From JAJTHJ01 sp046316025 (GTDB taxonomy: Bacteria; Pseudomonadota; Gammaproteobacteria; Burkholderiales; Burkholderiaceae_F): a stretch of DNA of 64,000 nt. Within the stretch, counting starts at the first letter, position 1. Each line of letters opens with the position of its first letter. The DNA lies in the NCBI GenBank assembly GCA_046316025.1, contig JBKCXU010000108.1, positions 1-64,000 of the forward strand, given 5' to 3'. The position numbers and the translations under genes were made by a program. Below the pieces are notes generated by a model. That model was not told where the DNA came from. It saw only the letters and a list, made by a program, of their open reading frames with translations, and searched no databases. Shown one piece after another: positions 53,275-61,503 of this stretch.

Positions 53275-54504
53275 CTACACCGCAACGAAGCCCACGGCCG
53301 CCGTGCGCAGCGTCGCGCGGTCGACGAGGACGAACGCCCCGGTCGCGGTGCAGTCGGTAAAGGGTTCGACCGGCAGCGCGTCCTCGGCTTCCAGTTCCAA
53401 GGCGCCGATATCGTTGACAGCAAGCGCGTCCACAGGCCGTGGGCGCAAGGTGTCGAGGTCGAGCCGGGTGCGGATCGCCTGCAAGCGCGCGCGCGTCCAG
53501 CGCGTTCCGTGGCGCAGGGCGTAGACGCGCCCCACCACCGGCGTTTCTTCGTCGAGCCAGACAACCGTGGCGACCAGGTTCGCCGCCACTGCCGGCACGG
53601 GTGCGCCGACCAGCCAATCGCCGCGACCCAGATCGAGGGCCGCGTCCACAACGACACCGACCGACTGCCCGGCCACGGCCGACGCGACCGACTGCTGGTA
53701 GCGCCACAACTGGCGCACGCGCAGCGGCGCGCCGTGCGGCATCGCCACCAGCTCGTCGCCGACCGCCAGGCGGCCGCGTTCGATGCGGCCCCACAGCACC
53801 CGCGCGCCATCGGGGTGGCGCGCCACATACTGCACCGGCAGGCGCAGCGCGCCTTCGGCGTCGGCGCCGGCCGCCGGCATCGCCTCCAGTAGCGCAAGCA
53901 GGCTCGGGCCGTCGCCTTGCGGCTGCACCACGTTGTCGCCGCGCAGCGCAGAAATGGGCACGATGGACACCGGGGCGAGCCCCGCTTCGGCGCAAAAGCG
54001 CTCGACCGCGCCGCGCACGCGTGTAGAGACGGCGTGCGGATCGCCCACGGCGTCGAGCTTGTTGACCGCGAACACCAGCGAAGGCACGCCCACCAGCCGT
54101 GCCAGCAGCGCGTGGCGGCGGGTCTGCGGCAGCAGCCGGACCGGCGCGGCCGCGAGGTCGAGCTTGGTGGGATCGACCAGAACGACGGCCGCATCGGCGC
54201 CGGCCGCCGCCGTCACCATGTTGCGCGTGTACTGCTCGTGGCCGGGCGCATCGGCCAGCAGGAACTTGCGCCGCGGCGTGGCAAAGCTGCGGTGCGCAAC
54301 GTCGATGGTGATGCTCTGCGCGCGCTCGGCTTCCAGGCCATCGGTGGCGCGCGCCAGATCGAGCTGCGCCTCGCTCGCCGCCGGCACGCGCAGGGCGGCC
54401 AACTGGTCGGCGAGCAGCGCGCCGCAGTCGAGCAGCAGCCGGCCGATCAGCGTGCTCTTGCCGTCGTCGACCGAGCCGGCCACGACCACCCGCAGCGGCC
54501 GCAT
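53275..54504 (-). CDS. cysN: Sulfate adenylyltransferase large (GTPase) subunit
   Basis: CysN is the GTPase partner of CysD; GTP hydrolysis drives formation of adenosine 5'-phosphosulfate from ATP and sulfate in the cytoplasm. The 409-residue product has the P-loop GSVDDGKST (10-18), the G2 region AERAQSITID, G3 DAPGH and G4 NKLD, followed by EF-Tu-like beta-barrel domains with GDxL-type turns. The usual G of QGITID is S here (QSITID), a minor oddity. It is somewhat shorter than the E. coli protein (about 475 residues). The ATG start overlaps the cysD stop by one base (TGATG), so the two subunits are translationally coupled. There is no fused CysC domain; CysC is encoded separately upstream. 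Confidence 0.93.
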   Translation of the reverse strand: MRPLRVVVAGSVDDGKSTLIGRLLLDCGALLADQLAALRVPAASEAQLDLARATDGLEAERAQSITIDVAHRSFATPRRKFLLADAPGHEQYTRNMVTAAAGADAAVVLVDPTKLDLAAAPVRLLPQTRRHALLARLVGVPSLVFAVNKLDAVGDPHAVSTRVRGAVERFCAEAGLAPVSIVPISALRGDNVVQPQGDGPSLLALLEAMPAAGADAEGALRLPVQYVARHPDGARVLWGRIERGRLAVGDELVAMPHGAPLRVRQLWRYQQSVASAVAGQSVGVVVDAALDLGRGDWLVGAPVPAVAANLVATVVWLDEETPVVGRVYALRHGTRWTRARLQAIRTRLDLDTLRPRPVDALAVNDIGALELEAEDALPVEPFTDCTATGAFVLVDRATLRTAAVGFVAV

Positions 54505-55409
54505 CAAAAGTACCCCTCGCGCTTGCGCCGCTCCATCGACGTATCGGACGTGAGATCGTCCATCCGCGTGGCGCCGCGCTCGCTGACCTGGGCGGCGGCG
54601 GTCTCGGCCACGACCTCGTCGGCGTTGGCGGCCAGGCTTTCGACCGGGCAGGTGCAGGCCATGTCGCCGACGGTGCGGAAACGCACCGCCAGCCGCTCGA
54701 TCCGTTCGCCGGGCAGCGCCGGCGTCACCGGCGTCACCGGTACCAGAAAGCCACGCCGCCGCACCACTTCGCGCACGTGGCTGTAGTACATCGCCGGCAC
54801 CGGCACCTGCTCGCGGGCGATGTACAGCCACACGTCGAGCTCGGTCCAATTGGACAGCGGAAAGACCCGCATGTGCTCGCCCGCCGCCAGCCGCGTGTTG
54901 AAGAGCGTCCACAGCTCCGGCCGCTGCTCGCGCGGACACCAGCGCCCGTGGCGGTCGCGGTGCGAAAAGATGCGCTCCTTGGCGCGGGCCTTTTCCTCGT
55001 CGCGACGGGCGCCGCCGATCAACGCGTCCAACCGGTGCTCGGCCACCGCCTCGAGCAAGGTCACCGACTGCTCGGCGTTGCGGCTGGCGAGTGGGTCGCT
55101 CAGCCGGACGGTGCCGCGGGCGATCGAGTCCTCGACGCGGGCGACGATCAGCCGCGCCCCCAGTTGCGCCACGCGCGCGTCGCGGAAGGCCAGCACTTCG
55201 GGAAAGTTGTGACCGGTGTCCACGTGCAGCAGCGCAAACGGCAGCGGCGCAGGCGCAAAGGCGCGCTCGGCCAGACGCGTCAGCACGCTCGAATCCTTGC
55301 CGCCGGAGAACAACAACGCTACCCGCTCGAAGCTCGCCGCCGCCTCGCGCAGGATGTAGACGGCCTCTTCTTCGAGATCGTCGAGATAGTGGGTGTCGAG
55401 CGTGGTCAC
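54504..55409 (-). CDS. cysD: Sulfate adenylyltransferase small subunit
   Basis: CysD is the catalytic ATP sulfurylase subunit (PAPS reductase-like fold) that joins sulfate to AMP. The 301-residue product matches the usual length (~300). It has the PP-loop SGGKDS (35-40), HVDTGHNFPE, GGARRDEEKARAKER, and the C-terminal signature DMACTCPVES and KREGYF found in CysD. The GTG start at 55409 overlaps the end of cysC by four bases (GTGA). It was chosen because the E. coli protein has the same length and the upstream in-frame residues are the antisense-like shadow of cysC. It lies in the cysC-cysD-cysN operon on the minus strand. Confidence 0.95.
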   Translation of the reverse strand: MTTLDTHYLDDLEEEAVYILREAAASFERVALLFSGGKDSSVLTRLAERAFAPAPLPFALLHVDTGHNFPEVLAFRDARVAQLGARLIVARVEDSIARGTVRLSDPLASRNAEQSVTLLEAVAEHRLDALIGGARRDEEKARAKERIFSHRDRHGRWCPREQRPELWTLFNTRLAAGEHMRVFPLSNWTELDVWLYIAREQVPVPAMYYSHVREVVRRRGFLVPVTPVTPALPGERIERLAVRFRTVGDMACTCPVESLAANADEVVAETAAAQVSERGATRMDDLTSDTSMERRKREGYF

Positions 55410-55912
55410 GGCAGGCGCGCGCGGACGAAGGCAATCAGTTCCGCCGCGCAGTCCACGGCGCTGCGGCCGCTGGTGGCGAGGCGCAAGTCGGGCGCCGTCG
55501 GCGGTTCGTAAGGATCGTCCAGGCCGGTCATCTGCGTCAGCGTGCCGGCGCGGGCGCGCCGGTACAGGCCCTTCGGGTCGCGCCGCTCGCACTCGGCAAG
55601 GGGGGTGTCGACGTGCACTTCCAGCCAGGCGTCGCAGCAAGCGCGAGCGGCGGCGCGCGCATCGCGGTACGGCGAAATCAGCGCGGCAACGGCGACGAAG
55701 CCGTCGCGCTCCAGCACGCCCGCGAGCAGCCCCGCCCGGCGCACGTTCTCCGTGCGCGCGGCGCGGTCGAAGCCGGTGCCGGGGAAAAGCAGGCGCAATG
55801 CGTCGCCGTCGAGCAGCGCGACGCGCCGGCCGTCGGCTTGCAGCGCCGCGGCCAGATGCTGTGCCAGCGTGGATTTGCCCGCGCCCGACAGTCCGGTCAG
55901 CCAGATCACCAT
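55406..55912 (-). CDS. cysC: Adenylyl-sulfate kinase
   Basis: CysC phosphorylates adenosine 5'-phosphosulfate to PAPS, the sulfate donor for reduction or for sulfotransferases. The 168-residue product starts at the ATG at 55912 with VIWLTGLSGAGKST (P-loop 7-15), then LLDGDALR, ENVRRAGLLAGVL, LISPYRDAR, DTPLAECERRDPKGLYRRARAG and the closing DDPYEPP, all typical of APS kinases. Its stop overlaps the GTG start of cysD (GTGA), so it is the first gene of the set. A hairpin GCGGCGC/GCGCCGC at 55920-55951 lies just before the start. No cysH, cysI or sulfotransferase is seen in the window, so the use of the PAPS is not settled. Confidence 0.94.
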   Translation of the reverse strand: MVIWLTGLSGAGKSTLAQHLAAALQADGRRVALLDGDALRLLFPGTGFDRAARTENVRRAGLLAGVLERDGFVAVAALISPYRDARAAARACCDAWLEVHVDTPLAECERRDPKGLYRRARAGTLTQMTGLDDPYEPPTAPDLRLATSGRSAVDCAAELIAFVRARLP

Positions 55913-56000
55913 GAGGGAAGCGGCGCCCGCAGGCACCAGATGAAGCGCCGCGACATTACGGCTCCGCGAGTTACCGGGCCGCTGAATCTAACAGTGCGGA

Positions 56001-56420
56001 TCACCCCAGCCGCCAGTCCGCCTCGCACTTGCGGCAGCGCACGCGCAGCCAATGCGGCCGCCCGGACTCGGGCGGATCGTCGGCGGCGGTGGACTCCATG
56101 CCGGTGACGACGAACTTGCCCCAGGCCTTGCAGTTGGGGCACTCCGCGCCGCCGGCAAAGGCCTCGGCCCGCGCCAGCAGCGCGGTAAAACGCCGCCAGC
56201 CGACGTAGGTGACCAAGCCCGCGCCGGCGCTGACCAAGATCAGCAACAGCCAGTAGGTTGGATGGCCGCGCACGGCGTCGAGCGCCTCGAAGCCCGCCAG
56301 CAGCAGCACCAGCGCCAGGAACGCGGTGACCAGGTAGGCATGGCTCTCGATCAACTGGCGCTCGTACCAGCGGCGAAAGCCCAGGCGCTGAATATCGGCG
56401 GCGGTGCGGTCGGGCGACAT
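56001..56420 (-). CDS. Two-helix membrane protein with C-terminal zinc ribbon
   Basis: A 139-residue protein of unknown function. Two membrane helices at about 27-46 and 53-73 are separated by a short loop with RGHPTYW. The C-terminal part has four cysteines as CxxC (C94, C97) and CxxC (C129, C132), which looks like a zinc ribbon. I chose the ATG at 56420; upstream in-frame sequence overlaps the divergent ruvC region and looks non-coding. It lies between ruvC (divergent, 67 bases away) and cysC (same strand, 88 bases downstream). TTGACG followed 17 bases later by CAGCAT could be its promoter. Confidence 0.7.
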   Translation of the reverse strand: MSPDRTAADIQRLGFRRWYERQLIESHAYLVTAFLALVLLLAGFEALDAVRGHPTYWLLLILVSAGAGLVTYVGWRRFTALLARAEAFAGGAECPNCKAWGKFVVTGMESTAADDPPESGRPHWLRVRCRKCEADWRLG

Positions 56421-56487
56421 GGCGGGGCGATGCTGGCGGCACGCCGCCCGTCCGTCAAGCGCGCATACCGCGTGGCAGAATGACTGC

Positions 56488-57066
56488 GTGACCACCGCTG
56501 TCCGCATCATCGGCATCGACCCCGGCTTGAACCGCACCGGCTGGGGCGTGATCGAGCAACGCGGCCAGCGCCTCGCCTGCGTGGACTACGGGGTGATTCG
56601 CGTGCCCGCTGGCGATCTGCCGCAGCGGCTCGGCACCATCGCCCGCGAGCTGGCGCTGGTGATCCAGGCCACCCAGCCCACCTGCGCCAGCGTGGAAAAA
56701 GTCTTCGTCAACGTCAACCCGCAGGCCACCCTGCTGCTCGGCCAGGCGCGCGGCGCGGCGATTTGCGCGCTGGTCGGCGCCGGCCTGCCGGTGCACGAGC
56801 ACACGGCCTTGCAGGTCAAGCAGGCGGTGGTGGGCTACGGCAAGGCGGCCAAGTCGCAGGTGCAGACGATGGTGCAGCGCTTGCTGGCGCTCGCCGACGA
56901 GCCGGTCGCGGACGCCGCCGACGCACTCGCCTGCGCAATCTGCCAGGCGCACGCAAGCCCGCTGGCCGCCGCCCGCGCGGCGTTGTCGGCCGGCGCGCGC
57001 GGGCGCCGCAGCCGCAGCAGTTGGCGCAGCCTCGGCGCGCAGGTCGCTGCGAGGCGGGCATCGTGA
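56488..57066 (+). CDS. ruvC: Holliday junction endonuclease RuvC
   Basis: RuvC cuts Holliday junctions during recombinational repair, acting with RuvA and RuvB. The 192-residue product has the acidic catalytic residues at D11, E70, D142 and D145, which match E. coli D7, E66, D138 and D141 with a constant offset. Motifs are IGIDPGLNRTGWG, SVEKVFVNVNPQ, VKQAVVGYGKA and DAADALACAICQAH. The GTG start at 56488 was chosen because RuvC proteins begin just before the IDPG motif. The C-terminal ~30 residues are Arg/Ser-rich and extend past the core. The stop overlaps the ruvA start by four bases (GTGA). Confidence 0.96.
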   Translation: MTTAVRIIGIDPGLNRTGWGVIEQRGQRLACVDYGVIRVPAGDLPQRLGTIARELALVIQATQPTCASVEKVFVNVNPQATLLLGQARGAAICALVGAGLPVHEHTALQVKQAVVGYGKAAKSQVQTMVQRLLALADEPVADAADALACAICQAHASPLAAARAALSAGARGRRSRSSWRSLGAQVAARRAS

Positions 57067-57638
57067 TCGGCCGGCTGGCAGGCGTGCTGCTCGCCAAGGA
57101 GCCGCCGTCGGTGCTGCTCGACGTCAACGGGGTCGCCTACGAAGTCGACGTGCCGATGTCGAGCTTCTACAACCTGCCGGCGGTGGGCGAGCGCACGGTG
57201 CTGCTCACCCACTTGCAGGTGCGCGAAGACGCGCAACAGTTGTTCGGCTTCGGCACCGCCGCCGAGCGCGATGCGTTTCGCCAGTTGCTGAAAATCTCCG
57301 GCGTCGGCGCGCGCACCGCCTTGTCGGTGCTGTCCGGCATGAGCGTGGACGAACTGGCACAGGCGGTCGCCGCGCAGGACGCGGCGCGGCTGACGCGCGT
57401 GCCCGGCATCGGCAAGAAAACCGCCGAGCGGCTGCTGCTGGAGTTGAAGGACAAGCTCGCACCGGCACTGTCCGCGCGCGCCAGCACCGCGCAGGACGGC
57501 GCGGCCGACATCGTGCGGGCGTTGGTGGCCCTCGGCTACTCCGAGCGCGAGGCGGGTTCTCTCGCCAAGGCTGTGCCCGCCGGCACGCCGGTGGCCGAGG
57601 GCATCCGGCTGGCGTTGAAGTCGGTGGCACGGGGATGA
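57063..57638 (+). CDS. ruvA: Holliday junction branch migration protein RuvA
   Basis: RuvA binds four-way junctions as a tetramer and loads RuvB. The 191-residue product begins with GTG followed by IGRLAGVLL, as in other RuvA proteins (MIGRLxG). It has the OB-fold domain to ~residue 65 (LDVNGVAYEVDVPMS), two helix-hairpin-helix motifs (ISGVGARTAL and VPGIGKKTAERLL) and the C-terminal RuvB-contact domain (DIVRALVALGYSEREA). Its start overlaps the ruvC stop. A 95-bp inverted-repeat element and a 133-base gap separate it from ruvB. Confidence 0.96.
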   Translation: MIGRLAGVLLAKEPPSVLLDVNGVAYEVDVPMSSFYNLPAVGERTVLLTHLQVREDAQQLFGFGTAAERDAFRQLLKISGVGARTALSVLSGMSVDELAQAVAAQDAARLTRVPGIGKKTAERLLLELKDKLAPALSARASTAQDGAADIVRALVALGYSEREAGSLAKAVPAGTPVAEGIRLALKSVARG

Positions 57639-57664
57639 CTCTGCGTCCCCGCTTTTGGTTTGCC

Positions 57665-57759
57665 CCCTCCCCTTCAAGGGGAGGGTTGGGGTGGGGATGG
57701 GTTTCGCCCCGCCGCCGCAAAACCCATCCCCACCCTTGCCCTCCCCTTGAAGGGGAGGG
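57665..57759. repeat. Large inverted-repeat (REP/MITE-like) element between ruvA and ruvB
   Basis: Two arms of about 40 bases (57665-57704 and 57719-57759) are nearly perfect inverted copies around a ~14-base GC-rich loop. Each arm carries its own 21-base near-palindrome, CCCTCCCCTT-N-AAGGGGAGGG (57665-57685 and 57739-57759). In RNA it would form a very stable hairpin between ruvA and ruvB. The end of the right arm (GGGAGGG) lies 12 bases before the ruvB ATG. Confidence 0.85.
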
Positions 57760-57771
57760 AAACACCGCGCC

Positions 57772-58797
57772 ATGACAGAAGAGCGCGTCGTCTCCGCCCA
57801 GCCCGCCTCGCCGGCCGAGGAGGTGGTCGAACGCGCGCTGCGCCCCACGCGCCTGGCCGAGTACGTCGGCCAGATGAAGATCCGCGAGCAAATGGAGATC
57901 TTCATCACCGCCGCGCGCAACCGCGGCGAGGCGCTCGATCACCTGCTGCTGTTCGGCCCGCCGGGCCTGGGCAAGACGACGCTGGCGCATATCGTCGCCG
58001 CCGAGATGGGTGTCAATCTGCGGCAGACGAGCGGCCCGGTGCTGGAGCGTCCCGGCGATCTGGCCGCGCTGCTCACCAACCTTGAAAAAAACGATGTCCT
58101 TTTCATCGACGAAATCCACCGCTTGAGCCCGGTCGTCGAGGAAATCCTCTACCCGGCGCTGGAGGACTTCCAGATCGACATCATGATCGGCGAGGGGCCG
58201 GCGGCGCGCTCGATCAAGCTCGATCTGCCGCCCTTCACGCTCGTCGGCGCCACCACCCGCGCCGGCATGCTGACCAATCCGCTGCGCGACCGCTTCGGCA
58301 TCGTCGCGCGGCTGGAGTTCTATACGGCGGAAGAACTCGCCGCGATCGTGCGCCGCTCGGCCCGGCTGCTCAAAGCGGCGACCGACGACGACGGCGCAGC
58401 CGAGATCGCGCGCCGCTCGCGCGGCACACCGCGCATTGCCAACCGCCTGCTGCGGCGGGTACGCGACTTTGCCGAGGTGCGCGCCGGCGGGCGGATCACC
58501 GCCGCGGTGGCCGACGCGGCGCTGGCGATGCTGGAGGTCGATGCGCTGGGGCTGGACGTGATGGACCGAAAATTGCTCCACGCAATGATCGAAAAGTTCG
58601 GCGGCGGCCCGGTCGGTATCGACAACCTCGCCGCCGCCATCGGCGAGGAGCGCGACACTTTGGAAGACGTGGTGGAACCCTTTTTGATCCAGCAGGGTCT
58701 GATGCAGCGCACGCCGCGCGGGCGGGTGGCCTTGCGTAGCGCCTGCGAGCATCTGGGCCTGCCGAGCGCGCCGGCACCGCAGGCGCCGCTTTTCTGA
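57772..58797 (+). CDS. ruvB: Holliday junction branch migration ATPase RuvB
   Basis: RuvB is the hexameric AAA+ motor that drives branch migration with RuvA. The 341-residue product has Walker A GPPGLGKTT (62-70), Walker B DEIHR (113-117), sensor 1 GATTRAG, an arginine-finger region DRFG, and a winged-helix C-terminal domain ending in the typical IEKFGGGPVGIDNLA, EPFLIQQG and TPRGR. Length and motifs are normal. The start is ATG. It follows ruvA after the inverted-repeat element, which may affect how much of the ruvCA transcript continues into it. Confidence 0.97.
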   Translation: MTEERVVSAQPASPAEEVVERALRPTRLAEYVGQMKIREQMEIFITAARNRGEALDHLLLFGPPGLGKTTLAHIVAAEMGVNLRQTSGPVLERPGDLAALLTNLEKNDVLFIDEIHRLSPVVEEILYPALEDFQIDIMIGEGPAARSIKLDLPPFTLVGATTRAGMLTNPLRDRFGIVARLEFYTAEELAAIVRRSARLLKAATDDDGAAEIARRSRGTPRIANRLLRRVRDFAEVRAGGRITAAVADAALAMLEVDALGLDVMDRKLLHAMIEKFGGGPVGIDNLAAAIGEERDTLEDVVEPFLIQQGLMQRTPRGRVALRSACEHLGLPSAPAPQAPLF

Positions 58798-58841
58798 CGC
58801 GGCGCGGAAAACATCGCACTCGCGGGCCGATCGAAACTCAA

Positions 58842-58847
58842 TACAAT
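58842..58847 (+). promoter_or_regulatory. Possible -10 box upstream of the tonB cluster
   Basis: TACAAT lies about 30 bases before the tonB ATG and matches TATAAT at five of six positions. No good -35 box is seen at the expected distance, so this is a weak call. A TGCGC/GCGCA pair around a T-run follows immediately. Confidence 0.3.
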
Positions 58848-58877
58848 GCGCGCTTTTTTGCGCACCCGGTAGCTTCC

Positions 58878-59522
58878 ATGGATTACGCGTATCAGCAGCG
58901 CCGGCCGACCCGCCATCTGGTGGGCATCGGCGGGGTGATCCTGCTGCACGTCCTGATCGTCTGGGCGTTGATCAGTGGCCTGGCCCGCAAGGTGGTCGAA
59001 GTGGTCAAGGGCCCGATCGAAGTCAAGGTGATCGAAGAGGTCGTGCAGAAGCCCCCGCCACCGCCCGAAGTGCTGCCGCCGCCGCCCAAGATCGCGGCGC
59101 CGCCGCCGCCGTTTATCCCGCCGCCGGAAATCAACATCGCCCCACCGCCTGCGGCGCCGACCATCAGCGCCGTAACCCGCGAGGCCCCGCCCGCGCCGCA
59201 GGCGCCGGTGATCGCCAGACCGGTCGAAGCGCCGAAGGCCGCGCCGCCCAGAGTGCAGTCCGCCCAAGTGGTCTGCCAGAACTACCGCGAGGTGATGGGA
59301 TCGATCGTCTACCCGCGCGAAGCGCTGCGCGAGGGCCTCGAAGGCGAAGTGCTGATCGAGTTCACCGTCGGGGCCAACGGCCAGGTTAAGGACGTGGTGA
59401 TCGCCAAATCGACCAACCGCGTCTTCAACCGCGTGGCGCTGCGTGCCGCCGAGTCGATGAATTGCCAAGGCCAGGGGCACGACATCCGCGTGCAGTTGCC
59501 GGTCGGCTTCAAGTTGCAATGA
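58878..59522 (+). CDS. tonB: TonB-type energy transducer
   Basis: This 214-residue protein couples the inner-membrane proton gradient, through ExbB/ExbD, to TonB-dependent outer-membrane receptors. It has an N-terminal membrane helix (residues ~14-34) with a His at 24, the position of the conserved TonB transmembrane His. A Pro-rich periplasmic spacer (59-125) follows, and then a C-terminal TonB domain (~135-214) with VYPREALREGLEGEVLIEF and VIAKSTNRVFNRVALRA. Two Cys (133, 196) may form a disulfide. It is the first gene of a tonB-exbB-exbD-exbD cluster. No receptor gene is present in the window, so its substrate is unknown. Confidence 0.92.
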   Translation: MDYAYQQRRPTRHLVGIGGVILLHVLIVWALISGLARKVVEVVKGPIEVKVIEEVVQKPPPPPEVLPPPPKIAAPPPPFIPPPEINIAPPPAAPTISAVTREAPPAPQAPVIARPVEAPKAAPPRVQSAQVVCQNYREVMGSIVYPREALREGLEGEVLIEFTVGANGQVKDVVIAKSTNRVFNRVALRAAESMNCQGQGHDIRVQLPVGFKLQ

Positions 59523-59620
59523 TCCGTTTTGTCTCAACCGAGGCGGCTTACCCGGCCGCCGAACCCGGCGCGACCCTGCGTCAGCGCGCGTCCGCGCTTG
59601 CCCCAAGAGGAGTTCACCCC

Positions 59621-60442
59621 ATGATTCGTTCGATCCACCACCTGGCGGCGCTCGCCTGTACCGCCCTGATCGCGCTGGCCGCGCCGCTGGCCGTGCAGGC
59701 GCAAGACGCGACCAAGTCTGCCCCAACCGCCACCACCACGGTCGCCGTGGCGGAAACCGTTGCCGTCAAGGAAACCGTGGAGAACCCCTACGGCTTCACC
59801 GCCATGATCAAGCAGGGCGACATGGTGTCCAAGGGCACGCTTGTCATCCTGCTGATCATGTCGATGGGCAGCTGGTACATCATCTTCGTCAAGCTGTGGG
59901 AGCAGCGCAAGCTCGGCAAGCAGGCCCGGTCGCTGCCCAAGAGGTTCTGGACGGCGCCGTCCGTGATCGAGGGCGCCGCGGCGCTCAAGAAGGACAGCGC
60001 CTTCCGGTACATCGCCGAAACTGCGCTTGGCGCCATCGACCATCAGGAAGGCACGCTCACCGAAAACATCGACCGCAGCACCTGGGTCACGATGTCGGTG
60101 CAGCGCGCGGTGGACGCCGTCAACCTGCGCATGCAGGAGGGCTTGGCGTTCCTCGCCACCGTCGGCTCGACCGCGCCGTTCGTCGGCCTGTTCGGGACGG
60201 TCTGGGGCATTCTGCACGCGCTCACCAGCATCGGCATTGCCGGCCAGGCGTCGATCGACAAGGTGGCCGGCCCGGTGGGCGAGGCGCTGATCATGACCGC
60301 CATCGGCCTGGCCGTCGCCGTGCCTGCGGTGATCGGCTACAACTGGCTCGTGCGCCGCAACAAGGTGGCGATGGAAGGCGTGCGCACCTTCGGTGCCGAC
60401 GTGCACGCGGTGCTGATGAGCCGCGGCGACACCGCGCGCTAG
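59621..60442 (+). CDS. exbB: ExbB/TolQ-type proton channel subunit
   Basis: A 273-residue subunit of the proton channel that energises TonB. Residues 1-28 look like a signal peptide (ALACTALIALAAPLAVQAQ), followed by an Ala/Thr/Val-rich periplasmic segment. Membrane helices lie at ~72-92, around the LAFLATVGSTAPFVGLFGTV stretch, and around MTAIGLAVAVPAVIGY. The family motif GLFGTVWGI is clear. A strong site AAGAGGAG precedes the ATG at 59621. The long signal-bearing N-terminus fits the ExbB form found in many proteobacteria rather than TolQ. It lies between tonB and two exbD genes. Confidence 0.93.
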   Translation: MIRSIHHLAALACTALIALAAPLAVQAQDATKSAPTATTTVAVAETVAVKETVENPYGFTAMIKQGDMVSKGTLVILLIMSMGSWYIIFVKLWEQRKLGKQARSLPKRFWTAPSVIEGAAALKKDSAFRYIAETALGAIDHQEGTLTENIDRSTWVTMSVQRAVDAVNLRMQEGLAFLATVGSTAPFVGLFGTVWGILHALTSIGIAGQASIDKVAGPVGEALIMTAIGLAVAVPAVIGYNWLVRRNKVAMEGVRTFGADVHAVLMSRGDTAR

Positions 60443-60502
60443 CCCGCGACAGCGCCTATCCGCGAACGACGAAACCCGTCCCAGTTACCGAGGAGTACCG
60501 CC

Positions 60503-60931
60503 ATGGCCATGCAAGTCGGCGGCAGCGGCGAAGAAGACGAAGCCATCTCGACCATCAACACCACGCCGCTGGTGGATGTGATGCTGGTGTTGCTCATCAT
60601 TTTCCTCATCACCATCCCGGTGGTCACCCAGGCGATCGCCCTCAAGTTGCCTGCCGAGAGCAACGCGGCCCGCCAAACCAAGCCGGAGAACATCGAACTC
60701 TCGGTCACCCGCGACGGCGACGTCTACTGGGGCATGCAACGCATCCAGGACAACGACGAGCTTGTGGCGCGCTTGAAGCAGGTCGCGGTCTTGAACCCGC
60801 AGCCTGAGGTGCATATCCGCGGCGACCAGGCCGGGCGCTACGAGTTCGTCGGTCGCGTCGTCTTTGCCGCGCAGCGTGCGGGTATTGCCAAGGTGGGCTT
60901 TGTCACGGAGCCCCCCGCCCGCGGCGGTTGA
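60503..60931 (+). CDS. exbD: ExbD/TolR-type protein, first copy
   Basis: A 142-residue partner of ExbB in the TonB-energising complex. A short cytoplasmic N-terminus precedes one membrane helix (~23-44) with the essential proton-path Asp at residue 25 (TTPLVDVMLVLL), the same number as in E. coli ExbD. The periplasmic domain follows (LPAESNAARQT..., VHIRGDQAGRYEFVGRVV). The RBS GAGGAG lies just ahead of the ATG. It is followed 19 bases later by a second exbD. Confidence 0.93.
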   Translation: MAMQVGGSGEEDEAISTINTTPLVDVMLVLLIIFLITIPVVTQAIALKLPAESNAARQTKPENIELSVTRDGDVYWGMQRIQDNDELVARLKQVAVLNPQPEVHIRGDQAGRYEFVGRVVFAAQRAGIAKVGFVTEPPARGG

Positions 60932-60950
60932 TCGGCGCAAGGAGAGTCCC

Positions 60951-61379
60951 ATGGCGATGAACGTAGGCCGCGGCAACCAGGAGGAAGCCGAAGTGATGAT
61001 CGACATCAACACCACGCCGTTGATCGACGTGATGCTGGTGTTGCTGGTGATGCTGATCATCACGATCCCGATCCAGTTGCACTCGGTCAACCTGAACATG
61101 CCGATCGGCAATCCGCCGCCGGTCACCGACAAGCCGGTGGTGATTACGGTGGACGTCGACTTCGACGGCACCATATTCTGGAACGGCGACCGCGTGACCA
61201 ACCGCGACGACCTCGAAGCGCGCCTGCGCGACGCCGCCGCCCAGCCGGTGCAGCCCGAAGTGCACCTGCGCCCCAACAAGCTCGCCGAGTACAAGGACGT
61301 GGCCGCGGTCATGGCCTCCGCGCAGCGGCTCGGCGTGGTCAAGCTCGGGCTGGTGGGCAACGAGCAGTTCGTCAAGTGA
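60951..61379 (+). CDS. exbD: ExbD/TolR-type protein, second copy
   Basis: A second ExbD of 142 residues, with the proton-path Asp at 26 (NTTPLIDVMLVLLVML) and a membrane helix at ~24-45. The periplasmic part (VTDKPVVITVDVDFDGTIFWNGD and VHLRPNKLAEYKDVAAVM) differs clearly from the first copy, so the two are old paralogues rather than a recent duplication. AAGGAGAG precedes the ATG. Paired, unequal exbD genes behind one exbB are seen in several beta- and gammaproteobacterial TonB loci. Confidence 0.93.
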   Translation: MAMNVGRGNQEEAEVMIDINTTPLIDVMLVLLVMLIITIPIQLHSVNLNMPIGNPPPVTDKPVVITVDVDFDGTIFWNGDRVTNRDDLEARLRDAAAQPVQPEVHLRPNKLAEYKDVAAVMASAQRLGVVKLGLVGNEQFVK

Positions 61380-61419
61380 CGTTGCGGCGAGGCCCAAGTC
61401 TTCGACACCTGCTTTAGGC

Positions 61420-61446
61420 CAGCCCCAGTCACCTTGGCGGGGGCTG
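61420..61446 (+). other. Hairpin between exbD and the TPR gene
   Basis: CAGCCCC (61420-61426) pairs with GGGGCTG (61440-61446) across a 13-base loop, 40 bases after the second exbD stop. There is no T-run; it could slow transcription or protect the upstream RNA. Confidence 0.3.
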
Positions 61447-61503
61447 AGCCACCCAAAGCGCCGTCGCCAGGTTTTCGCACTTGCCAGCACAGGAGTTACT
61501 CCG

